Shown: one piece after another, positions 1 through 6,067 of the stretch | How the letters are laid out: every line of letters begins with the position of its first letter | Numbering within the stretch: position 1 is the stretch's first letter | NCBI GenBank assembly: GCA_002336115.1 | Contig: DDEN01000003.1 | Span: 1-10,060 of the forward strand | DNA length: 10,060 nucleotides | Reading direction: 5' to 3' | DNA from: Chitinophagaceae bacterium UBA1953 | GTDB taxonomy: Bacteria; Bacteroidota; Bacteroidia; Chitinophagales; Chitinophagaceae | Notes under the pieces: generated by a model | What the model was told of the DNA's origin: nothing | What the model saw: the letters and a program-made list of their open reading frames with translations, nothing else | The model's database searches: none | Program-made: the position numbers and the translations under genes

Positions 1-1
1 G

Positions 2-172
2 GCTGAACTGGCTCAGTTTGGGTTTATACGCATCTCACATAACAGGCTGGTTAATTTGTATCACGCCCAGAATTTGAATTCGAAAAAGCATCAAATAAAC
101 ATAGGCGGCGACCATATTTTAACGGTTTCGCGCCGAAAATGGCATATAATAAAAGAATTTTTCAATTCCTGA
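2..172 (+). CDS. LytTR-type DNA-binding regulator, C-terminal end (partial)
   Basis: The open frame enters from the left edge and ends at TGA 170-172, giving 56 residues. The translation has the run FIRISHNRLVNL, followed by strands ending in ILTVSRRKW and a short final helix. This is the pattern at the C-terminal end of LytTR DNA-binding domains (compare the family pattern F.RiHrSylVN ... vSRrk). LytTR proteins are mostly response regulators, or stand-alone DNA-binding proteins, that bind tandem direct repeats upstream of peptide and bacteriocin genes. The receiver domain or any partner histidine kinase would lie outside the window. The gene reads toward the precursor gene and stops about 25 bases before the direct repeats at 198-229, so it is a good candidate for the pathway-specific regulator. 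Family assignment is fairly sure; the regulatory target is inference. Confidence 0.8.
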   Translation, partial: AELAQFGFIRISHNRLVNLYHAQNLNSKKHQINIGGDHILTVSRRKWHIIKEFFNS

Positions 173-197
173 TTTACCAATTAAATGTTAATAACGA

Positions 198-229
198 CCA
201 CTTATAAGCAAAAAGTGGCCACTTATAAG
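198..229 (+). promoter_or_regulatory. Tandem direct repeat, putative LytTR operator
   Basis: The 11-mer CCACTTATAAG occurs exactly at 198-208 and again at 219-229, so the period is 21 bp, two helical turns on one DNA face. Inside each copy CTTATAAG is its own reverse complement, and the junction AAGTGGCCACTT (213-224) is a perfect 12-bp palindrome. A degenerate third copy may start near 239. LytTR regulators such as AgrA and ComE bind two direct repeats whose starts are about 21 bp apart. The adjacent upstream gene is a LytTR protein, and the repeats sit just upstream of the -33 element of the proposed lanA promoter. The repeats are seen directly; the binding protein is inferred. Confidence 0.6.
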
Positions 230-243
230 TTAAGATGACCATC

Positions 244-275
244 TTGAATAAAACAACTTTTTCGTTATATATTTG
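244..275 (+). promoter_or_regulatory. Bacteroidota-type promoter of the lanthipeptide operon
   Basis: A -7 element TATATTTG at 268-275 matches the Bacteroidota consensus TAnnTTTG exactly. TTG at 244-246 lies 21 nt upstream and fits the -33 element (TTTG-like, with C in the first position). The start of transcription would be near 280-283, leaving an untranslated leader of about 85 nt before the precursor ATG at 367. The position directly downstream of the 198-229 repeats suits activation from an upstream-bound regulator. No comparable element was found before the later genes, so this may drive the whole operon. Confidence 0.6.
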
Positions 276-366
276 ATGTGCAATTAATATCTATGGCCAT
301 ATATTAAAGGTAGCGAAAAGGGCGATGCCGCTATAAATGCAGCCTAAATTTTAAACATTTAAAGTC
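276..366 (+). other. 5' untranslated leader of lanA with small inverted repeats
   Basis: Between the proposed promoter and the precursor start lie a perfect 10-bp palindrome TATGGCCATA (292-301) and a short possible stem TAGCG (311-315) with CGCTA (329-333). The last 25 bases before the ATG are A/T-rich with no Shine-Dalgarno sequence, as is usual in Bacteroidota, where an unstructured A-rich upstream stretch often suffices. No recognisable riboswitch was seen. Confidence 0.3.
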
Positions 367-588
367 ATGGAAAATAAAATAGAAAAAAAATTGGTTTTAA
401 ACAAAAAAACAATTGCTTCACTGGAAAATGATGAAATGAAGAAGATTATTGCAGGACTTGAAGAAGAGTCAGGTTGTTGGTCATCAAAAGTATTATGCGG
501 AAATACAGGTCTAAGAACTACTTGCCGAACTAATTCTTGTTCAGATTCAAGTTATCCTGAAGTTTGTATACTCTGTCTAACTATATAA
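367..588 (+). CDS. lanA: Class I lanthipeptide precursor peptide (LanA)
   Basis: This gene encodes a 73-residue ribosomal peptide that is the substrate of the downstream enzymes. The leader (about residues 1-30) has the Bacteroidota class I lanthipeptide pattern KKLVLNKKTIASL, followed by an acidic/amphipathic stretch NDEMKKIIAG. It ends in Ala29-Gly30, the expected cut site for the C39 peptidase of the exporter; most relatives have Gly-Gly. The core (about 31-73) is rich in ring-forming residues: Cys at 37, 44, 53, 58, 67 and 70, Ser at 35, 39, 40, 57, 59, 61 and 62, and Thr at 47, 51, 52, 55 and 72. Up to six (methyl)lanthionine rings are therefore possible, with spare Ser/Thr that could remain as Dha/Dhb. 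It is the only precursor in the window and lies first in the operon, followed by a hairpin that may limit read-through. Class assignment rests on the leader plus the LanB/LanC neighbours; ring pattern and bioactivity cannot be read from sequence. Confidence 0.9.
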   Translation: MENKIEKKLVLNKKTIASLENDEMKKIIAGLEEESGCWSSKVLCGNTGLRTTCRTNSCSDSSYPEVCILCLTI

Positions 589-655
589 CTATATCTTAGT
601 GATGAGACAATTTATGGCACTGAAATTATGTGCTGAGTAGTTCATTTTTCTTATT

Positions 656-690
656 GCTGAAATCGGATCAGTTTCAGCCTTATATTTTTA
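656..690 (+). terminator. Putative partial terminator/attenuator after lanA
   Basis: A perfect 7-bp stem GCTGAAA (656-662) with TTTCAGC (672-678) is followed by the U-rich run CTTATATTTTT, giving the form of an intrinsic terminator. It lies about 70 nt after the precursor stop and before the biosynthetic genes. Such a hairpin commonly lets the precursor be made in excess over its enzymes. The stem has only moderate G+C and the T run is interrupted, so termination may be leaky. It overlaps a longer alternative hairpin at 660-710. Confidence 0.45.
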
Positions 691-710
691 GGTTGAAACA
701 GATTCGATTT
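660..710 (+). other. Long imperfect inverted repeat (alternative hairpin)
   Basis: The 20-nt arms 660-679 and 691-710 can pair with 17 Watson-Crick pairs, two G-U pairs and one A-A mismatch, closing an 11-nt A/T loop at 680-690. This structure sequesters the 3' half of the 656-678 terminator-like stem together with its T-rich tail, so the two folds exclude each other. A third small stem, CGATTT (705-710) with AAATCG (714-719), competes for the distal arm just before the ATG at 726. The arrangement resembles an attenuator, an RNA-processing site, or a small mobile palindrome; the sequence alone does not decide. Confidence 0.55.
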
Positions 711-725
711 AAAAAATCGTGTTTT

Positions 726-1613
726 ATGTTGAATATTTTTAAAACAGTCTTATTACTTTCAGGTTTTCTTTTGATTCAGACGCAAATTAATGCTCAAGAT
801 TCAATTATTTTAATAAAAGGGCTAATTGTGGATAAATCTAATGAGAAACCTATTAGCTATGCTAGTATCGGTATTCCAGAGTTGAGTATAGGCACTTTAT
901 CAGATGAAAAAGGAGAATTTTTTCTTAAAATACCATCTAAATCTATCAATACGGTATTAATGGTTTCATGTTTGGGATATTTTTCAGAGAAAAAAGATTT
1001 GAGTGATCTGGCTAAAGAAAATAAAAATATACGAATTGCTATGAAACAGGCCTCAATTGAATTGAGTGGGGTTGAGATTTTATCAAAAAAAATAACGGAA
1101 AAAGTTAAAGGGAATGAGACAACATCTAAAAGTATGGTTTTTAGTATTAATTCCGTTTCAATAGGAGCCGAACTTGGGGCAGTAGTTCATCTTCCTTGCA
1201 AAGAAGTATTCTTAAAGGATTTCAATTTTAACATAGTTTCAAATAATGCTGATTCTGCTTTATTCAGATTAAAGATTTATACCTATAACGATACAATTGG
1301 TATGAGTTTGCTTCAAAAAGACATATTTTTCAAGATAAAAAAAAATATGAAAGGACCATTTAAGTTAGACTTAATCAAACATAATATAATTGTATCCTGC
1401 AATATTTTTGTCTCAGTTGAACTGGTTGATCTATTTAATATAGAAGCGTATAGTCGCCAAACAAGTGAAAGAGATATATATCTTAATAATAGAATAAATA
1501 TATCTGGTACTATTTTGGGTTCTAAATCATATCATAGAAAAAATAACTTTTTCACATGGGAAAAAGTTGGTTATTCAATGTCTCCAGGATTTTGGCTAAC
1601 AGTTGCATACTAA
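726..1613 (+). CDS. Secreted CarboxypepD_reg-like protein, unknown role in the cluster
   Basis: The protein is 295 aa from ATG 726. This start is preferred over an upstream in-frame GTG at 630 because it begins a clean signal peptide (MLNIFKTVLLLSGFLLIQTQ, then INAQ, probable cut after residue 24). The longer form would put hydrophilic sequence before the signal and the hairpin inside the gene. After the signal comes a CarboxypepD_reg-like beta-sandwich (about residues 28-110; KGLIVDKSNEKPISYASIGI ... TLSDEKGEFFLKIP ... LGY), a fold common at the start of Bacteroidota outer-membrane and periplasmic proteins. The remaining 180 residues are beta-rich and unassigned, with no TonB-receptor barrel. 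It has no metallopeptidase motif, so it is not a carboxypeptidase. It is followed 19 nt later by lanC. Its place inside the operon suggests an accessory role such as self-protection at the envelope, but that is inference. Confidence 0.75.
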   Translation: MLNIFKTVLLLSGFLLIQTQINAQDSIILIKGLIVDKSNEKPISYASIGIPELSIGTLSDEKGEFFLKIPSKSINTVLMVSCLGYFSEKKDLSDLAKENKNIRIAMKQASIELSGVEILSKKITEKVKGNETTSKSMVFSINSVSIGAELGAVVHLPCKEVFLKDFNFNIVSNNADSALFRLKIYTYNDTIGMSLLQKDIFFKIKKNMKGPFKLDLIKHNIIVSCNIFVSVELVDLFNIEAYSRQTSERDIYLNNRINISGTILGSKSYHRKNNFFTWEKVGYSMSPGFWLTVAY

Positions 1614-1632
1614 TTATAGGTAATCATTAAAA

Positions 1633-2868
1633 ATGGCACATAAGATAATAATTGAGAACAAAGCAGATCGCATTATAGCTGAGCAAAAGATTTATGAGAT
1701 TGCTGAAATTTTGAAACATCATTCCTTTCCTCACTCCGAATTCGGCTTTTTGGGTGGTAATTCAGGAATAATAATGTTTCTTTATTACTTTTCTAGATTC
1801 TCACATGATAATAGTTACAGTCAAATAGCAACCTCACGAATTATGCAGTTGATTGAAAAAGTTCAAGAAGAAGAGAATCTTGACTGGTCAATAGGTTCAG
1901 GTTTGGCTGGTGTTTGTTATACTTTCCAACATTTACAGAAGTATGAATTCATAACTGCCAATAGTTCAGACATCCTCGGAGATCTTGATAATTATTTCCA
2001 CCAAGTAATGTTATTGAGGATGAAAAATGGAAATTATGATTTTTTTGATGGGGCGCTAGGAATAGGATTATATTTATTAAGCAGAGAATATTTTACAAAA
2101 CAAAAAGACTATTTACTTGATTTGGTTGGTTTAATATATAATGAAAGAAAGAAAGTTAACTCAAAAAACACCACATGGTTAACTGCGATTGACAAAAAGG
2201 CTGATAAAGAAATTTACGGATCTGATTTTGGAATACCACATGGAATAGCTGGTATTATTCTAATGTTAACAAAATTGTTTGATAATAATATAAATCGTAA
2301 AAAATTAAGGTTGTTACTTAATCCAACAATAAATTTTCTTTTAATTCATAAAAACGAAGCAGGGCTTGGCTCTATTTTTCCAAATAAAGTTGATGTAAGT
2401 GGCAAGTCAATAAATCCTTCAACAAGTCGCATTGGATGGTGCTATGGCGACCTTGGTATTTCTGTGGCGTTGTGGCATGCATCAAAATTTTTAGAACGAA
2501 AAGACTGGGAACTTGAAGCAATCAATCTATTGCAGCATTCATCAAATCGATTAGATCTTTCTCAAAATGGGATTGTTGATGCCGGACTCTGTCATGGCAC
2601 TGCAGGCATTGCACATATTTTCAACCGTATGTATAGTTTTACTGAACAATCATTTTTAAAAGAAACAGCCTTGTATTGGTATGATCAAACTATTAAAATG
2701 GCACATTTCAAAGATGGACTTGCTGGCTATAAAGCTTGGCAAGGACCTAGCCGAGGAATGGTAAATGAATATGGTTTCTTAGAAGGTATTGCTGGAATAG
2801 GACTTACATTAATTTCAGCCATATCAGACATCGATCCAGCTTGGGACGAGTGTTTACTTTTAAGTTGA
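1633..2868 (+). CDS. lanC: Lanthionine synthetase C-like cyclase (LanC)
   Basis: This 411-aa cytoplasmic zinc enzyme should add core cysteines to Dha/Dhb to form lanthionine and methyllanthionine rings. It shows the LanC toroid pattern of seven Gly-rich repeats: GGNSG (41-45), GSGLAG (88-93), GALGIG (140-145), GIPHGIAG (200-207), WCYGDLG (269-275), LCHGTAG (319-325) and GFLEGIAGIG (381-390). The zinc ligands of the family are present as Cys270, Cys320 and His321, and the catalytic-type His203 lies in PHG. Length matches stand-alone LanC proteins (about 400 aa), and the C-terminal WDECLLLS is a usual LanC ending. All key residues are intact, so it should be active. It starts 19 nt after the preceding gene and stops 20 nt before the dehydratase, consistent with one transcript. 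Confidence 0.95.
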   Translation: MAHKIIIENKADRIIAEQKIYEIAEILKHHSFPHSEFGFLGGNSGIIMFLYYFSRFSHDNSYSQIATSRIMQLIEKVQEEENLDWSIGSGLAGVCYTFQHLQKYEFITANSSDILGDLDNYFHQVMLLRMKNGNYDFFDGALGIGLYLLSREYFTKQKDYLLDLVGLIYNERKKVNSKNTTWLTAIDKKADKEIYGSDFGIPHGIAGIILMLTKLFDNNINRKKLRLLLNPTINFLLIHKNEAGLGSIFPNKVDVSGKSINPSTSRIGWCYGDLGISVALWHASKFLERKDWELEAINLLQHSSNRLDLSQNGIVDAGLCHGTAGIAHIFNRMYSFTEQSFLKETALYWYDQTIKMAHFKDGLAGYKAWQGPSRGMVNEYGFLEGIAGIGLTLISAISDIDPAWDECLLLS

Positions 2869-2888
2869 CTAATTCTTACATCTTTAAA

Positions 2889-5171
2889 ATGATAAAAGAG
2901 AAACATTATCAGCCTTTTACAACTTTCATACTTCGTACACCTTTACTTCCTTTTGGACGAATCAAAAAATTGACTGAAAGTAAACATATTAGTGTTGAAC
3001 AAATAATAGATTTCGTTAATGACCCATTTATAAAAGAAGCACTCTACTTGGCATCCCCTGGGTTTTATTATGAAATTGAGCGTTTTTTAATTGAAAATCA
3101 AAATAAAAATTGTATTGAAACAGATAGGGAAAAAGATATTAAATTAATAGCTGGTGTTTTTCGATATTTAGTCAGAATGTCGACACGATGTACACCATTT
3201 GGGCTTTTTGCCGGTATTACGGCAGGAATGTATGGGAGTGAGACAAATATTCAATTTTTTGAACACAATCAAGCAATCAACCATACTCGCCTTGATATGG
3301 ATTTTTTATGCAGATTTGCCAACGATATTTCAAGAATTAGTGGGTTAAAAGAATACTTAAATTTCTTTCCAAACACAAGCTTATATGCTATTGGGCAACA
3401 ATTGAGATATGTTGAATATAAAAATATTCGGAGTTCTAGAATTCACAATATTGTCGCAGTAGATAACACTCATTATTTAAGTCAAATTTTAGATAAAGCT
3501 CAAGATGGAGCAAAAATAAGCGAACTTGCTGAGATACTCGTTAATGATTTGATTTCAAGTGTTGAAGCATATGAGTTTATAAATGAACTGATTAATTCAC
3601 AAATATTAATTTCTGAGCTAGAACCTACATTATCTGGAGATGATCTGCTTTTACAAATAGTTCGGTTGCTAAAAACTATTGTAGCTGATAATGCAAGCGA
3701 CGAAATCACCAAAATAATAAGCAATTTAGAAATCATCAAGTCTGAACTTAATAGAATAAAAGACAACAATCCTGGCATTGGGAAGCCTGTTTTAAAATAT
3801 GAAAAAATTATTGATTTGGTTAAACAACTTAAAATAGATTATGATATACAGTTTCTTTTTCAGACTGATATGGTTAAACCTGCCAAAACATGTAATCTTA
3901 ACCATAACATAATAAATGAAATATATCCAGCACTTGAAATATTGAATAATTTGAGCCCAAGTTTCCCCCCCTATAATTTAGATAAATTCAGGGAAGCTTT
4001 TTACGATCGTTATGAAGATGAGGAAATACCTATTCTGGAGGCACTAGATATTGAAACCGGTATAGGGTATCTTCAAAATACAACTATTGGAATATCACCA
4101 CTTATTGATGGATTAGCAATAGAAGAAGTAAAAAATCATAAATTAAGTATTAATTGGGATGAGTCATACTCGTTTATTTATAAAAAATATGCTCAAGCTC
4201 TTGAGAAAAATAGTTATACAATTGAAATAACTGACGATGATTTAAATTCTTTCTCTGCGAAATGGGATGACTTACCTGAAACAATGATAGCATTTATACA
4301 AGTAATTGAGCATACTGAAGATAAAATTCATAAGCTTTATATTAAATCAGCAGGAGGTGGGGCCAGTGCAGCAAATCTTATTAGTCGGTTCAGTTATACT
4401 GACAAAAAAGTTCTAAATCTTACTAAAGAAATAATTGATAAAGATGAAAAACAAAATAATGATATGTTGTACGCTGAAATCATCCATCTGCCGGAGGCTA
4501 GGACGGGAAATATATTGTTAAGACCCATTCTTAGGAAGTATGAAATACCATACCTTTCAAAATCTGGAATTCAAAAAGATTTCCAAATACAGCCAAGTGA
4601 TTTGTTAGTTAGTGTGAGGAATAACCAAATTGTTTTACGCTCTAAAAAACTGAATAAACAAATTATTCCACGACTCTCATCAGCTCATAACTTTGAATAT
4701 AATCCTTTGCCGATATATCATTTTCTTTGTGATTTACAATCACAAAATTTACGAAGAGGATTAGAGTTTTCTTGGGGCCCATTTTCAAAATTATATAGAT
4801 TTTACCCAAGAATTATTTATAAAAATGTTATCTTATCAAGAGCAAGTTGGAATTTTTTTGATTCTGATATTGTCTATTTGAATAAAACTCGAGAATTAAA
4901 GGATAAAATTAGCCATTTCCAATCATTGTTTCAATCATTTAAAATACCTGATGAGGTCATTCTTGCTGAAGATGACAACGAACTTTATTTAAATTTAAGT
5001 AATGAATTTTGCATAAAAATATTAATAAATTTGGTAAAAAAGAAAAAGTTTTTTACGTTAAAAGAATTTCTCTTTACTGAAAAAAATCTTTTCATTAATG
5101 GGCCTGATGGCGGATTTACAAATGAGTTTTTAATTCCTTTTTATAGAAATAGGGAGAAATCGGTATTTTAA
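2889..5171 (+). CDS. lanB: Lantibiotic dehydratase, glutamylation part (split LanB, N-terminal component)
   Basis: The 760-aa protein begins at ATG 2889. A TTG start at 2841 would overlap lanC and add 16 residues without homology to the usual LanB beginning, so it was not chosen. LanB motifs occur in the expected order: FILRTPLLPFGRI near the N-terminus, RMSTRCTPFGLFAG (96-109, matching the Arg/Arg/Thr glutamylation signature of NisB), KFREAFYDRYEDEEIPILEA, GIGYLQ, LPEARTGNILLRP from 534, then YEIPY and PRLSSAHN (594-601). In this family the enzyme transfers glutamate from glutamyl-tRNA to Ser/Thr of the LanA core. A full LanB such as NisB is about 1,000 aa; this one ends before the elimination domain, which is the next gene 11 nt downstream. 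A run of seven C at 3965-3971 is unusual in so A/T-rich a gene but keeps the frame. Confidence 0.93.
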   Translation: MIKEKHYQPFTTFILRTPLLPFGRIKKLTESKHISVEQIIDFVNDPFIKEALYLASPGFYYEIERFLIENQNKNCIETDREKDIKLIAGVFRYLVRMSTRCTPFGLFAGITAGMYGSETNIQFFEHNQAINHTRLDMDFLCRFANDISRISGLKEYLNFFPNTSLYAIGQQLRYVEYKNIRSSRIHNIVAVDNTHYLSQILDKAQDGAKISELAEILVNDLISSVEAYEFINELINSQILISELEPTLSGDDLLLQIVRLLKTIVADNASDEITKIISNLEIIKSELNRIKDNNPGIGKPVLKYEKIIDLVKQLKIDYDIQFLFQTDMVKPAKTCNLNHNIINEIYPALEILNNLSPSFPPYNLDKFREAFYDRYEDEEIPILEALDIETGIGYLQNTTIGISPLIDGLAIEEVKNHKLSINWDESYSFIYKKYAQALEKNSYTIEITDDDLNSFSAKWDDLPETMIAFIQVIEHTEDKIHKLYIKSAGGGASAANLISRFSYTDKKVLNLTKEIIDKDEKQNNDMLYAEIIHLPEARTGNILLRPILRKYEIPYLSKSGIQKDFQIQPSDLLVSVRNNQIVLRSKKLNKQIIPRLSSAHNFEYNPLPIYHFLCDLQSQNLRRGLEFSWGPFSKLYRFYPRIIYKNVILSRASWNFFDSDIVYLNKTRELKDKISHFQSLFQSFKIPDEVILAEDDNELYLNLSNEFCIKILINLVKKKKFFTLKEFLFTEKNLFINGPDGGFTNEFLIPFYRNREKSVF

Positions 5172-5182
5172 TTTTAAAAACT

Positions 5183-6067
5183 ATGCAAAGGAAGTTCATT
5201 TTAGGTGATCAGTGGCTTTATTATAAATTGTATGTTGGTTTAAAGTCAGCCGATATGTTGCTTCACGAAATAATTGAAACAACCAGTAATCAATTGATAA
5301 AATGTGGGTTAGTTACTAAATGGTATTTTATTCGATATGCTGACCCTCATTTTCATATTCGTTGGCGTTTAGAACTTTTTCAAATAGATTGTATTGGTGA
5401 TGTAATAAAATTAATCTATGATGCTATTGAGCCTTTTGTATCTACAAGACTAGTTTATAAAGTTCAAATTGACACATATAACCGTGAAATTGAGCGATAT
5501 GGCATTAGAAATATAGTTCTTAGTGAATCTATATTTTTTCTTGACAGTGTGATGGTGGCAAAAATGATAGGTTTAATTAATGGGAAGGAAGGCGAAAGAA
5601 ATCGTTGGTTATTTGCAATGAAGTCTGTAGATCAGTTATTTAATGATTTTTACTATAATAATGAACAAAAATTTGAATATGTAAATCTTTTAGACAAATC
5701 TTATGGGGATAAATTTCAATCAAATTCCCTTATTAAATTGCAATTAAATAAGAAATATCGAAGTGAAAATAATTATATTCAGAAATTTATGAGTGGCAAT
5801 AAAAATATTGATAGTGATTACATTCAGTACTATGAAATAATTGATGAAAGGTCAGAAAAATTATTCTATATTGTTAAAGAATTATTTAGCTCAAATAGAA
5901 ATAGTGAAAAACAATTACCGATAAGTTCACTTATTGGCAGTTATATACACATGATGATAAATAGGATATTCCAAGAACGACAGCCTTATCATGAATTTGT
6001 TGTATATAATTTTCTATTCAGATATTATCGTTCATCTTTGGCAAAAGAAAAAAATCTGCAATTATGA
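5183..6067 (+). CDS. Thiopeptide-type bacteriocin biosynthesis protein, glutamate-elimination part (split LanB, C-terminal component)
   Basis: This 294-aa protein matches the SpaB_C/elimination domain of LanB as a separate polypeptide. Visible family motifs are QWLYYKLYVG (10-19), KWYFIRYADPHFHIRWR (46-62), TYNREIERYG (98-107), a Phe-Phe-Leu-Asp-Ser stretch (118-122) and SYIHMMINRIF (253-263). The last contains His256 and the NR pair typical of the active site (His961 region of NisB). It should remove the glutamyl group placed by the LanB-N protein to give dehydroalanine and dehydrobutyrine, probably as a complex with it. Such two-piece dehydratases are known from thiopeptide pathways and Bacteroidota lanthipeptides. 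Its stop overlaps the start of the exporter gene by four bases (ATGA, 6064-6067), suggesting translational coupling. Confidence 0.9.
   Translation: MQRKFILGDQWLYYKLYVGLKSADMLLHEIIETTSNQLIKCGLVTKWYFIRYADPHFHIRWRLELFQIDCIGDVIKLIYDAIEPFVSTRLVYKVQIDTYNREIERYGIRNIVLSESIFFLDSVMVAKMIGLINGKEGERNRWLFAMKSVDQLFNDFYYNNEQKFEYVNLLDKSYGDKFQSNSLIKLQLNKKYRSENNYIQKFMSGNKNIDSDYIQYYEIIDERSEKLFYIVKELFSSNRNSEKQLPISSLIGSYIHMMINRIFQERQPYHEFVVYNFLFRYYRSSLAKEKNLQL

Noticed and set aside
198..229. CRISPR-like direct repeat
   Set aside because: Only two 11-bp copies with a 10-bp gap; far too short for CRISPR and better explained as a regulator site.
630..634. Nisin-style LanFEG/LanI immunity or a LanP protease gene in the intergenic regions
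   Set aside because: No such reading frame exists; leader removal is explained by the C39 domain of the exporter.
630..725. GTG start at 630 for the secreted protein, adding 32 residues
   Set aside because: The ATG at 726 begins directly with a typical signal peptide; the upstream part is hydrophilic, has no family match and overlaps the strong inverted repeat.
2841..2888. TTG start at 2841 for the dehydratase, overlapping lanC
   Set aside because: The added 16 residues do not look like a LanB N-terminus, and ATG 2889 is a standard start 20 nt after the lanC stop.
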